The position numbers were made by a program, and so were the translations under genes. Under the pieces are notes generated by a model that was not told the DNA's origin, did not search any database, and was given only the letters and a program-made list of their open reading frames with translations. Positions 9,765-18,377 of a DNA stretch of 64,000 nt are shown piece by piece. The stretch covers positions 16,017 through 80,016 of the forward strand of contig JADKCL010000027.1 in NCBI GenBank assembly GCA_016718825.1, written 5' to 3'. Source of the DNA: Bacteroidota bacterium (GTDB taxonomy: Bacteria; Bacteroidota; Bacteroidia; J057; JADKCL01). How positions within the stretch are numbered: the stretch's first letter is position 1; every line of letters starts with the position of its first letter.

Positions 9765-11288
9765 CTATTGCACGACCACTTTTTTTACCTGCGTGCCGTT
9801 GGCCGTCTCGAACTGCAGAAAGTAGATTCCCCTGGGCAATTCTGCAACCGACAGTCGGTTGATCATGCCTGCTTCTACCGAGGCATGTTGCATCACCTGC
9901 CCATTCAACGCTAAAACCTTGACTTCCAATTGGCCCAAGTCTGTCCATGCGCGCAGGTCCAGATGGATTTCCGATTGGGCAGGGTTGGGAAATATTTGCC
10001 AAACGGGGTCTGCTACCGCTTGTTCGATAGCAGTGGCTGCCAGGAAGTCAATGGGCGTCCCTTCCACCACAGCTCCTACGTGACAGTAAATCGGTTTGCG
10101 GTAAGCTTGGTACCACCCTTGGTCATATTCTGAATAGTAAGGCCCACCAAGGCCATCCATGTAAAACTTCCGCCACTCGTCATAAAAGCTTCCTCCTACC
10201 AAAACTTTGTAGTGGCAATTGCGCAGGGAATCAAATGGTTCCTGCACATGCAATGGCTTCATCAGGCGGTCTGGAAAAGTGGTGTCTTTTCGCCACTGAT
10301 AAGACCAGGACGATGCGTCTTCGTCAGCGGGCCAGACTTCGCCAAGGTCACGGTCCAGGCGTTGGTACAGCGTGCTGTTGATGGGGATGGTGTCATAGAG
10401 CAGCCTTCGGTTCGGTGGAGGTGTTGGCAGCCCCCATGTCTGGAAAAATTCGGATCGGTCGATATGGAAGAAAATGGTGTCCCCAAGCGTAGATTGCCAC
10501 CTGTCGAGGTAGATATCTTGACGCCACGTCCAGAATTGTGTCTCAGCCCCGTCGTCGTAGAAGTATTCCTCGATTTGTAGGGTATCTCCAACCTGCATGG
10601 AAAAGAAGCGCCCCCGAGGGATATTTTGAAGGCCGATCGCCGGATTGGAGATGCTCACCAGATTCACGGTAGTGTCCCAGGTATAGTCCACCACTCCTTG
10701 AAAGGGATAGCTTTCAGGAACAAAGGGAATACTTGTCAAGCCCTCGGTTTTGCTGATTTGGCACAGTGTCGAGCAGCACAAGGCACCATTGGTGTAGTAA
10801 TACCTGAGCTCCAACGTGTATAGGCTGTCGACCGTTCCCAAAGGCGTGGTTCCCAAAGATTTCCCCAATGGGATGGCATCGATTCTTGCAGGGATGCCGC
10901 CCGTGGTGTTGTTCAGCAGGCGCCAAGGAGCAGTCGCATTCATTTTCCAATGTGCCGTGTCTCCATGTGGATACAAGATGTCGTAATCACCATTGGGCTT
11001 TTGCCGAATGCTTTCACCAAAGGCGCCCGGAATCGGTTGAAAAATCCAGCAGGAATCGTTCCAAGTGACATCCGGCGCGTGCACACGGCTAGGGAACCAA
11101 ACGGTATCATTCCCGGAAACTTCAAACGAATCGATTCTGAGGGCATAATCCATTGTGAATACTGTTGTTCCCAAATAGAGCTCACTGCCATAGTAGGCCT
11201 CCCTGGAGGGATGAAACAAACGCCAGTTTTGGGAATAAACAGCACATGAAACAAGCAAGCAGCATGTGAAGATAATTATTGTTCGCAT
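9765..11288 (-). CDS. Secreted T9SS-sorted protein of unknown function
   Basis: 507 aa. A signal peptide (about residues 1-20, cleavage before QNW) and a C-terminal type A sorting domain (IFPNPAQSEIHLDL ... LPRGIYFLQFE ... KKVVVQ) indicate export through Sec and the type IX system. The central 400 residues are rich in Trp, Tyr, Asp and Pro, as in beta-rich surface proteins, but match no family I know. No conserved catalytic motif is visible. Confidence 0.8.
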   Translation of the reverse strand: MRTIIIFTCCLLVSCAVYSQNWRLFHPSREAYYGSELYLGTTVFTMDYALRIDSFEVSGNDTVWFPSRVHAPDVTWNDSCWIFQPIPGAFGESIRQKPNGDYDILYPHGDTAHWKMNATAPWRLLNNTTGGIPARIDAIPLGKSLGTTPLGTVDSLYTLELRYYYTNGALCCSTLCQISKTEGLTSIPFVPESYPFQGVVDYTWDTTVNLVSISNPAIGLQNIPRGRFFSMQVGDTLQIEEYFYDDGAETQFWTWRQDIYLDRWQSTLGDTIFFHIDRSEFFQTWGLPTPPPNRRLLYDTIPINSTLYQRLDRDLGEVWPADEDASSWSYQWRKDTTFPDRLMKPLHVQEPFDSLRNCHYKVLVGGSFYDEWRKFYMDGLGGPYYSEYDQGWYQAYRKPIYCHVGAVVEGTPIDFLAATAIEQAVADPVWQIFPNPAQSEIHLDLRAWTDLGQLEVKVLALNGQVMQHASVEAGMINRLSVAELPRGIYFLQFETANGTQVKKVVVQ

Positions 11289-11477
11289 GTATCAAATCTA
11301 TTCAAAGCCAATGATTTAGGCAAGCTGATTTTGTGCTTTTGTCGCCCATCTTGCAGTTTTTCCAACAGCACTTCATGCCTAAACCGCTATGTGTGCTGAA
11401 AAACCGCACCTTCCGTGAATAGCCGATCCCAGAACAACAATGTGGGCTGAGGAATGCACCAGCCTTTTCAAGTCCAA

Positions 11478-12599
11478 CTAGAATTTATCCCGCAAGTTCA
11501 TCGTCGGGCGCTCCCAGAGGTAGTATAAAACGGTCGAAACGGCGATCACAATACTAAAATAGGCGAGGTAAGTCCACCAAGCCGAGCTTGCGGTCGTCGG
11601 CAAGGCCCATTTTTGAAATACCTCGGAAACCAGTCCCAAATGGACGAGGTACATGCTGTAGGAAATGAGGCTGATGTGTCGAATGGGCCGCGCCAACCAC
11701 GCGGGTGCTGACCGAATTTGAGCCAGAAGCGGCAACCACAAAGCATACGCCACCGAATTCAAGCTGAAAACCCAAATTTGGGCATAATGGCTCGTCACGG
11801 GCTGATGGTAATTCACCAAGAAAATGAACAAAGCAAATCCAGCGACAAACAGTGGCCAGCGTGCCTTCCGCCAGAAAGCGGGCGCAAATCGGGCCAAACA
11901 GACCACGGCCAAGCCGTAAGCGATGCTGTCCAGTCGATGAATCACCACCTTGCGTACGCCGGTATCCCAACGGTAGCGGTCCATGGTTTCGGTGAAATGC
12001 AGCATCCGCAGGAAGATCGGCAGCAGCAAAAACAGCATCACAGCGCCCATAAACAGCCATTTGCGCTTTTCCGCATCTCGCGTCAACAGGGATAGCAACA
12101 GCACCACCACCGGAAAACTCAAATAAAACCATTCCTCGACCGCCAAGCTCCACGATTCCCAGAAAAACCCTTCGAAGGGCCAAGCCAGGTTTTGAAGAAA
12201 GGGCAGGAATTTCCAAGAGAAAAATTCCAGTTTGCCCATGTTCCAACCGTAATAGGCAAACAACACGTTGAGACCGAGGATGAGGTAATAATTGGGAAGG
12301 GTGCGAAACCAGCGGCGCTTGAGGAAATGCCCCAATTCCTTGAAGCCGATTTTTCCCGGAACAACAAATTCGGAAATCAGAATTCCGCCGATCAAATAGC
12401 CGGAAAGCACAAAAAACATGTCCACGCCGTCGCCGGTGGGGATCCAAGGAAATTCGGTGTTGGCGGCGCCGAGAATGGGAAGGCCATGACCAATCACCAC
12501 GCTCAAAATTGCCAGCGCGCGCAAGAGGTCAAGCCCGAATATCCTATTGGAAGGAGCAGTTTTCAATCCTCCTTCGAGGCTAAGCTTTTGAACAAACAA
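11478..12599 (-). CDS. Acyltransferase 3 family membrane protein
   Basis: 373 aa with about ten hydrophobic segments. The N-terminal GLDLLRALAILSVVIGHG carries the conserved Arg and His of the acyltransferase-3/OafA family, which transfers acyl groups to sugars or other envelope components from the cytoplasmic face. The ATG at 12599 lies inside the end of the upstream mgsA gene (37-base overlap). A later non-ATG start near GLKTAPSNRIF is possible. The acceptor substrate is unknown. Confidence 0.85.
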   Translation of the reverse strand: MFVQKLSLEGGLKTAPSNRIFGLDLLRALAILSVVIGHGLPILGAANTEFPWIPTGDGVDMFFVLSGYLIGGILISEFVVPGKIGFKELGHFLKRRWFRTLPNYYLILGLNVLFAYYGWNMGKLEFFSWKFLPFLQNLAWPFEGFFWESWSLAVEEWFYLSFPVVVLLLSLLTRDAEKRKWLFMGAVMLFLLLPIFLRMLHFTETMDRYRWDTGVRKVVIHRLDSIAYGLAVVCLARFAPAFWRKARWPLFVAGFALFIFLVNYHQPVTSHYAQIWVFSLNSVAYALWLPLLAQIRSAPAWLARPIRHISLISYSMYLVHLGLVSEVFQKWALPTTASSAWWTYLAYFSIVIAVSTVLYYLWERPTMNLRDKF

Positions 12600-12964
12600 G
12601 CTGCCGTGGCGGGATTGGTCGCGAGCGGGACATCATGTACGTCGCAGATGCGCATGAGCATGTTCACGTCCACCTCGTGCGGGTGTTTGCCGAGGGGGTC
12701 CCGGAAGAAAATCACCATTTGGATACGCCCTTCGACGATGCGACTGGCAATTTGGGCGTCGCCACCAAAGGGGCCACTTGCCAATTTTTCCACGACAAAA
12801 CCCGCCCGCTCGACGTGCATGCCGGTTGTTCCCGTTGCAACCAGGAAGATGTGGTTGCGGTGCAGCAATTCGGCGTGGTCGCGGATGAAGGCTACCATTT
12901 CGGCTTTTTTGCCGTCGTGGGCAATGATCGCGATCGTGAAAGGGACTTTTTCCTGAGGTTCCAT
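12563..12964 (-). CDS. mgsA: Methylglyoxal synthase
   Basis: 133 aa. It converts dihydroxyacetone phosphate to methylglyoxal plus phosphate, a bypass of lower glycolysis under phosphate limitation. Family motifs are present: AHDGKK near residue 16, ATGTTG at 43-48 (phosphate binding), SGPFGGDAQI with the catalytic Asp, IFFRDPLGKHPHEVDV, and NPATAACLF near the C-terminus. Slightly shorter than the E. coli enzyme (152 aa) but complete. It overlaps the acyltransferase gene downstream. Confidence 0.93.
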   Translation of the reverse strand: MEPQEKVPFTIAIIAHDGKKAEMVAFIRDHAELLHRNHIFLVATGTTGMHVERAGFVVEKLASGPFGGDAQIASRIVEGRIQMVIFFRDPLGKHPHEVDVNMLMRICDVHDVPLATNPATAACLFKSLASKED

Positions 12965-13094
12965 GCTGCGAAGTTAATGCAATCGGGGTCCGGAGTTATC
13001 TATGTCTTGCGAAGGGAAACTGAAATTTTTGTTGCCAAATTGCCAGTCGAATGCAGATTTGAATTCAGCGTCGCCAACCCTTAAATTGCAGCGA

Positions 13095-14438
13095 ATGGAA
13101 AGTATTGCCACACCGATCCCCAAAAGCAAGGGCCATTGGCTCATCGGCGACATGCGCGCCTTGGTCGCCAATCCGTTGAATTACATCATCGCCCAGCGGC
13201 CGAAGTTTGGCGACATGTTCCAAGCCGATACCTTGATGCACAAGGTCGTTTTTGCCGCGCATCCCGATGTCGCCAAGCACCTGCTGCTCGACAACCACAA
13301 AAACTACTACAAAAGCTTTGACTACGAAATCCTGAAGCTCGTCCTGGGCGAAGGTTTGATCGGCTCCGACGGCGAATTTTGGCGCAAGCAACGACGGTTG
13401 GCACAGCCGGCGTTCCACAAAAAGCGCATCGAAGGGATGTTCACCGCCATGCTTGAGGAAAGCGAGAAGATGGTCGCACGGTGGGAAAGCTACAAAGGCA
13501 GCGGCAAGTCCTTGGAATTGAACACCGAAATGACAGCTGTCACGGTGAACATCGTGGCAAAAACACTGTTCGGGACGCATGTGGACACGTCGATGGAAGC
13601 GATCGGCAAAAGCATCGCCCTGCTCAATGGCTACATTTCGGCCCGCATCAACAATCCGCTGATGCCACCGCCTTGGGTGCCGACGGCGCGTAACCTGCAA
13701 TTCAAGCGTGACCGCAAGACGCTCGACGACATCATTTACAAAATCATCGCCGACCGACGCCAACATCCCGGTGAGCACGACGATTTGCTCGCGATGCTCA
13801 TGAGTGCCACCGATGAGGAAGGCGGGGAAGGTATGACCGACTTGCAATTGCGCGACGAAATTTTGACGCTGTTTCTTGCTGGACATGAAACTTCTGCCAC
13901 ATCGCTCACATGGATGTTGATCCTGCTGTCTCAAAATCCAGAGGCCTTGGCGCGGGCCAAAAAGGAAGCGACCAACGTGTTGGGACAAGGCCGTATGCAA
14001 ATGGAGGATCTGGGTAAACTCTCCTACATCCGCCGCGTGATTGACGAGGGACTCCGGCTTTATCCACCCGCTTGGATTGTCGGACGCAAGGCTTTGGAAG
14101 ACGATGTCATCCACGGATTTGCCGTTCCCAAGGGCTACAATGTCATTGTATCGACCTACCTCATTCACCGTCATCCTGACTTCTGGGAAAATCCCGACAA
14201 GTTTGACCCTGACCGGTTCCTGCCCGAACGCGTCAATCCCGAGCAACACAAGTATGCCTATTTCCCATTTGGCGGCGGACCGAGGATGTGCATCGGAAAC
14301 AGCTTCGCCTTGATGGAAATGACCATTTTACTGGCCTTGATCCTGCAAAAATTCGACCCGCGCGCCGGCAAACAAACCTGGGAAATGAACCCAATGGTTA
14401 CGTTGCGCATCAAGGGAGATGTGCCGTTTTTCGTCTGA
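13095..14438 (+). CDS. Cytochrome P450
   Basis: 447 aa from ATG 13095; the 31 residues upstream in frame look non-coding. It is a soluble bacterial P450 without a membrane anchor: I-helix AGHETSATSLTW, K-helix ExxR (EGLRLYPP), the meander, and the heme-binding FPFGGGPRMCIG with Cys399 as iron ligand. By pattern it resembles the CYP102/CYP4-like fatty-acid hydroxylase group; the substrate is inferred only. No ferredoxin or reductase gene is adjacent, so electrons must come from elsewhere. Confidence 0.93.
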   Translation: MESIATPIPKSKGHWLIGDMRALVANPLNYIIAQRPKFGDMFQADTLMHKVVFAAHPDVAKHLLLDNHKNYYKSFDYEILKLVLGEGLIGSDGEFWRKQRRLAQPAFHKKRIEGMFTAMLEESEKMVARWESYKGSGKSLELNTEMTAVTVNIVAKTLFGTHVDTSMEAIGKSIALLNGYISARINNPLMPPPWVPTARNLQFKRDRKTLDDIIYKIIADRRQHPGEHDDLLAMLMSATDEEGGEGMTDLQLRDEILTLFLAGHETSATSLTWMLILLSQNPEALARAKKEATNVLGQGRMQMEDLGKLSYIRRVIDEGLRLYPPAWIVGRKALEDDVIHGFAVPKGYNVIVSTYLIHRHPDFWENPDKFDPDRFLPERVNPEQHKYAYFPFGGGPRMCIGNSFALMEMTILLALILQKFDPRAGKQTWEMNPMVTLRIKGDVPFFV

Positions 14439-14519
14439 GATTCTTCGAATTCATTTTTAGCGCCAAAATTTATTCTCCTCGCTACCAAGGAGGTAGAAAA
14501 TATCTCCATCCCCAATTGC

Positions 14520-14562
14520 GTAACCATTCGGTTTCTTTTCATATTTGTAACCATTCAGTTAC
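14520..14562 (+). promoter_or_regulatory. Promoter and candidate operator of the ArsR operon
   Basis: GTAACCATTC occurs twice (14520-14529 and 14547-14556). The second forms a palindrome, GTAACcattcaGTTAC (14547-14562). A Bacteroidota-type -7 box, CATATTTG (14540-14547), sits 20 bases after a TTG at 14517. The palindrome overlaps the expected transcription start and ends 16 bases before the ArsR start codon, where an autorepressor would bind. Confidence 0.55.
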
Positions 14563-14578
14563 GAATTAAGAAATCCAG

Positions 14579-14926
14579 ATGGTCAGAAGAGATGTCTTCC
14601 AGGCAATTGCCGATCCGACGCGCCGAGAGATCATTCGTTTGGTTTCGCGACAGCCTTTGAATCTGAATGCCGTTGCTGACCAATTTGACGTGAGTCGACC
14701 GGCGATTTCCAAACACATCAAGATTCTCACGGAATGCGGTTTGGTCAAGATCAAAATCAAAGGCCGCGAACACTTTTGCGAGGCACAACTGGAAAAACTC
14801 AGCGAAGTCAATGACTGGGTGGCCCAATACAAGCAATTCTGGGAACAAAAAATGGACGCTCTGGAGGCTTATCTCCAAGAAATACAGGAACTCAAAAAAT
14901 CAGAAGAAGGACATGAATCAAAATGA
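14579..14926 (+). CDS. ArsR-family winged-helix repressor
   Basis: 115 aa. A typical small ArsR-type regulator of the class found before AHSA1 genes: MVRRDVFQAIADPTRREIIRLV, then the recognition segment AVADQFDVSRPAISKHIKIL and a wing (GLVKIKIKGREHFCEA). The cysteine-pair metal site of classical ArsR proteins is absent, so it probably does not sense metals. It overlaps the next gene by 14 bases. A palindromic site just upstream is a likely autoregulatory operator. Confidence 0.88.
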   Translation: MVRRDVFQAIADPTRREIIRLVSRQPLNLNAVADQFDVSRPAISKHIKILTECGLVKIKIKGREHFCEAQLEKLSEVNDWVAQYKQFWEQKMDALEAYLQEIQELKKSEEGHESK

Positions 14927-15440
14927 AAGCGGCGAAACTGCAAGGCAGCAATTCGTCTTCGAACGCGTACTGAACGCACCCCGTGAACTGGTATTTGCGG
15001 CCTATACACAACCGGAGCATCTCCAACATTGGTGGGGCCCCAAAGACATGCCGATCAACGTTTACCACTTTGATATGCGTCCGGGAGGCAGTTTTCGATA
15101 CGGAATGAAAACACCCGACGGTGGTGAATCCTTTGGGAAGTTGGTCTATCGCGAAATCATCGCACCCGAAAAATTGTCTTTCGTGACCTCTTTCACAGAT
15201 GCAGATGGCAATCCCACGCGGCATCCCTTGGCCGCCAATTGGCCGTTGGAGGTTTTGGCGGAGATGACCTTCACCGAAGAGGCTGGAAAAACGCGTATCG
15301 TTAGCATCAATACGCCGCTCAATGCCAACGAAGAGGAACATACGCTGTTTGAAAGTGCATTCGGCGGAATGACCCAAGGCAATAACGGCATGTATGACAA
15401 CTTTGCAGCCTATTTGGAGACCCTTCAAAACAAGGCATAA
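14913..15440 (+). CDS. AHSA1/SRPBCC-domain protein
   Basis: 175 aa from ATG 14913, inside the end of the ArsR gene. It has an SRPBCC (START-like) fold: FVFERVLNAPRELVFAAYTQPEHLQHWWGP, a GGSFRYGM strand, and a C-terminal helix with GGMTQGNNGMYDNFAAYLE. Such proteins form a ligand-binding cavity; the ligand is unknown. It is followed by a second AHSA1 gene after one base, so the three genes form one operon. Confidence 0.88.
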   Translation: MNQNESGETARQQFVFERVLNAPRELVFAAYTQPEHLQHWWGPKDMPINVYHFDMRPGGSFRYGMKTPDGGESFGKLVYREIIAPEKLSFVTSFTDADGNPTRHPLAANWPLEVLAEMTFTEEAGKTRIVSINTPLNANEEEHTLFESAFGGMTQGNNGMYDNFAAYLETLQNKA

Positions 15441-15441
15441 T

Positions 15442-16413
15442 ATGGGAAATCAAAATGCCATCACCTTGGATGTCCAAGAGCAGGCTTTCACACTCACACG
15501 CATGTTGGATGCACCCGTCGCAATGGTGTACAAAGCATGGACCGATGCCGAACAATTCTCCCGGTGGTGGGGACCGCATACATTTACCAATCCGCAATGC
15601 GAGATTGACCTGAAAGTCGGCGGTAAATTCCTGGTCGTCATGACAAGTCCTGAGGGTGAGGCCAATCCATTCCGCGGCGAATTTTTGGAGATTGTGCCGA
15701 ATGAGAAGATTGTATTGCGCATGTTCACGGACGATCACACCCAAGCTTGGCACCAAATCGTGAATGCAGCACGCGGCGTGGCACCCGATGCAAAGCCCGC
15801 CAATCTTGTGACCACAATACGATTCGAAGCTGAAAATGGAAAAACCAAACTGACGGTCACGCAGTCCTTTGACAACAATGTCGACCGCGATGCGTTCCTG
15901 CAATTGGGTTCGGTCATCGGATGGGGGCAAAGTTTTGCCAAAATGGAAAGCTTGCTCGCAACATTGGCCACGGAGCGGGAATTCATTCATCTGCGCACAC
16001 TCAATGCGCCACTTGAATTGGTTTGGAAGGTTTGGAGCGATCCGAAACACTTGGAAAAATGGTGGGGACCCAATGGATTCCGCAATACCATTACGCACCA
16101 TGAACTGAAGGCAGGCGGCGAATGGATTTATACGATGCACGGGCCCGACGGCACGGACTACCCCAATTGGATGCGCTTTGACGTTGTCGAGCCGCTCACG
16201 CGGATTGCTTATACGCACGGCGCGATGCCAGATGATCCGAATGCATTTCACGGAGAAATCACCTTTTCCGATGCGGGAGACAATAAAACAGCTGTCAAAT
16301 TGCGGGTGACCCTCGCTTCCGGTGAACTCAGAGATGGCATGTTTAAGTTTAGCGTTTTCGAAGGCGGAGACCAGACTTTGAGCCGGTGGGATGCTTACCT
16401 CAGCAATCTGTGA
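15442..16413 (+). CDS. Double AHSA1/SRPBCC-domain protein
   Basis: 323 aa with two tandem SRPBCC domains. The first (about residues 8-165) begins FTLTRMLDAPVAMVYKAWTD and the second (about 188-320) begins FIHLRTLNAPLELVWKVWSD; both continue into a WWGP motif. This is a fusion or internal duplication of the domain found singly in the preceding gene. The start ATG lies one base after the upstream stop. An ArsR repressor controls the operon, but the signal and ligand cannot be inferred. Confidence 0.87.
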   Translation: MGNQNAITLDVQEQAFTLTRMLDAPVAMVYKAWTDAEQFSRWWGPHTFTNPQCEIDLKVGGKFLVVMTSPEGEANPFRGEFLEIVPNEKIVLRMFTDDHTQAWHQIVNAARGVAPDAKPANLVTTIRFEAENGKTKLTVTQSFDNNVDRDAFLQLGSVIGWGQSFAKMESLLATLATEREFIHLRTLNAPLELVWKVWSDPKHLEKWWGPNGFRNTITHHELKAGGEWIYTMHGPDGTDYPNWMRFDVVEPLTRIAYTHGAMPDDPNAFHGEITFSDAGDNKTAVKLRVTLASGELRDGMFKFSVFEGGDQTLSRWDAYLSNL

Positions 16414-16415
16414 AC

Positions 16416-16455
16416 CAAGGCCAATGGTGTTCCTGAAAAGTACCCATTGGCCTTG
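16416..16455. terminator. Hairpin after the ArsR-AHSA1 operon
   Basis: A perfect 12-bp stem (CAAGGCCAATGG at 16416-16427, CCATTGGCCTTG at 16444-16455) with a 16-base loop starts right after the stop at 16413. It lacks a U-tract, so it may protect the mRNA 3' end or act as a weak terminator. Confidence 0.5.
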
Positions 16456-16505
16456 AAAGCAGCATCTAAGAACCATTGCAGCTAATTTCTGATTCTCTTT
16501 GTTCT

Positions 16506-16622
16506 ATGGGCAAAGGCATGGAATTGGTGCGGTTTGATATGGCCACAAAGCAGTTGCTTCAGGTGCCCGTTGAAAATGGGTTGAATACCTTGTTATTCAG
16601 CCTTGTCATCCAACATTTCTAA
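16506..16622 (+). pseudogene. Possible remnant of a T9SS sorting domain
   Basis: A 38-codon frame encodes GMELVRFDMATKQLLQVPV followed by ENGLNTLLF. This resembles the middle strands of a T9SS type A sorting domain (a strand, 'FDMATKQ' in place of 'FDLTGKQ', then 'VENGLNTL'). No upstream PNP motif or C-terminal strand is present, so if real it is a decayed fragment. It overlaps the end of the next minus-strand gene. Confidence 0.25.
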
Positions 16623-17054
16623 AAGGGCAAAATCCGAAGCAAGTCCCTTGGCACGTTTGAGTTGCACAATATTGTCCAAGGAAGCCAAGGGCAGTCCCAA
16701 TTTCCATTGGATGCCTGCTTCCATCTGTTGCCAATCCAGCTTGCATTCGTAGGTCAGATCGAGCACCAAGTTTGCTTGTTTGGCCCGGACATAATATTTG
16801 CCCACAAATTCCGGCGAAGGTGTCCCGGCATCGACATGTTCCTCCCAAACAGTGGTTGTCCAACTTTTTTGATTCAGGATTGCAATCGCCAGACGAATAT
16901 TGGCTTCTTCTGGCGCAAGCACAAGATCACAATCCTGCAATACATAATCCCGCATCTTTTCCGGGAAGTAGGCCTTCAATGCCCAAGTTCCGATGACCGC
17001 TAATTTTACACCGAGTGCGTGCAGGGACCGTAATATGGGGAGGTATTCTTCCAT
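16593..17054 (-). CDS. Nucleotidyltransferase-like protein
   Basis: 153 aa from ATG 17054, two bases after the stop of the radical SAM gene. The N-terminus has a minimal nucleotidyltransferase pattern: LAVIGTWALKAYFPEKMRD, then the Asp pair in DCDLVLAP. It is similar to predicted nucleotidyltransferases with a G-x-W-A-L-x-A-Y/D-x-D layout. The third acidic residue may be in LDLTYE. Whether it is active is unclear. Gene spacing implies co-expression with the radical SAM gene. Confidence 0.6.
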   Translation of the reverse strand: MEEYLPILRSLHALGVKLAVIGTWALKAYFPEKMRDYVLQDCDLVLAPEEANIRLAIAILNQKSWTTTVWEEHVDAGTPSPEFVGKYYVRAKQANLVLDLTYECKLDWQQMEAGIQWKLGLPLASLDNIVQLKRAKGLASDFALLEMLDDKAE

Positions 17055-17056
17055 GT

Positions 17057-18145
17057 TCAAAAGAATTTGGCGATCACAAATGCATCCGGATCCCAATCTG
17101 CGCAAAGGTTGCCATTGCTGTGGAAAACGAGCTTTTGGGCAATCGCTTGGGCATTTGCTGCTTGCAATGCAGGATAACTGCTCGTTTCGAGGATTACTTC
17201 TGTTTTGCCGCGGTACAGGAAGTGCTCATTGTAATAGTAGTAGCCGACCGTACTGCTTTGGTATTGCCATCCCGCGCGTACGCCCGAGCGGGTAGGCGCA
17301 AGCGCCCGCAAGAGTGGCTCGATCGGCACGCGATTTTGCTCCACCCATTTCGCGGTCGCATTGGGAAGGTAGGTGTCATCCAAGCGGCTGAGTTCGCGAA
17401 AGACTACCTCTTTGACGCCAAGTTCCGACGCCCAATCGAGATACGCCTCCATATCTGCCAAGGATTGGACCCCAGCTTGCGTGAGGATGCAGGAATTCTT
17501 CACAAACAACCGCCCTTGTAGACTCCGAATGAGGTCTTCGTAGTGGGCATTTTCCCACACCGGCTCGTTGCGGTTGATGTACATGATGCGCTGATTGGTG
17601 GCTTGGTCGGGGTGGCATCGTGACAATTCGATGCGGTCAAAAGCAGCCTTTTCCAATGCAGGCACCAATTGCGGATGCTTCAGAAGACCTGATCCGTTGG
17701 TGTAAAGCACTTTTTCATCAAATTGGAATTCTGGACGGATTTCTTCGAATAGATCCAAGAGCCGCAAAAGCCAACGCGGTTCAGCCGTTGCTTCCAAACC
17801 CGACAGGCTGAGGCCAATCGGCAGGCTTCTGACGCTCAACAGCGCCTGCTTCAATCCTTCAAAATACCGGTCATAGTCGCGGATGTAGGCATGCGCTGTG
17901 AGGCGGTGATCCGATTTTCGCTGCAATTCCTCGGAGCAAAATCGGCAATGTGCCGTGCAAGGAACAGCATTCGCAAAGGGCGTAAGTGTGAGTCCGGGCC
18001 GGAAATCGAATGCCTTGCCTTGGACGAAAACCTGAATAGGATCAGGCGGGGTATAGCGCGCCCATTTTTCTTGGCGCAGTTGGTCCAATTGTGCATCCGT
18101 TTCGGGGCTGAGGCGCAAATTGCGCAGGGTTTTGAGGATTTCCAT
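17057..18145 (-). CDS. Radical SAM protein
   Basis: 362 aa from ATG 18145 (11 more residues are possible upstream). Cys63, Cys67 and Cys70 form CTAHCRFC, the CxxxCxxC site that binds the 4Fe-4S cluster and S-adenosylmethionine. GLSLSGLEATAEPRWLLRLL and FDEKVLYTNGSGLL match the SAM-binding strands of the TIM-barrel. It has no extra C-terminal cysteine-rich cluster of SPASM type. It is the first gene of a two-gene operon with the nucleotidyltransferase-like protein. The reaction is unknown. Confidence 0.85.
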   Translation of the reverse strand: MEILKTLRNLRLSPETDAQLDQLRQEKWARYTPPDPIQVFVQGKAFDFRPGLTLTPFANAVPCTAHCRFCSEELQRKSDHRLTAHAYIRDYDRYFEGLKQALLSVRSLPIGLSLSGLEATAEPRWLLRLLDLFEEIRPEFQFDEKVLYTNGSGLLKHPQLVPALEKAAFDRIELSRCHPDQATNQRIMYINRNEPVWENAHYEDLIRSLQGRLFVKNSCILTQAGVQSLADMEAYLDWASELGVKEVVFRELSRLDDTYLPNATAKWVEQNRVPIEPLLRALAPTRSGVRAGWQYQSSTVGYYYYNEHFLYRGKTEVILETSSYPALQAANAQAIAQKLVFHSNGNLCADWDPDAFVIAKFF

Positions 18146-18377
18146 GTGCCTAAAGCGATCTTTGTGTAAATTGTACACAAACCAATACGTGAAGGTCGGA
18201 AAAAGGTTGGAGAATCCAAAATTTCAATCGGACCATTGTTGTCGCTTTTGTCAAGTTCTGAACTCAAAACCGCCAAGCCCTTGATCAAAACCGCAGAATC
18301 CTAATCGGTAGATGCAAACCGTGGGTTCGCATTGCAGCTTTGGGGCAATGTTTCAATTCACCACTAAATTATTTCGC

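Noticed and set aside
13065..14249. 394-aa minus-strand ORF
   Set aside because: Shadow of the cytochrome P450 gene.
15319..16476. 385-aa minus-strand ORF
   Set aside because: Shadow of the two AHSA1 genes; rich in Cys and His as is typical of antisense frames here.
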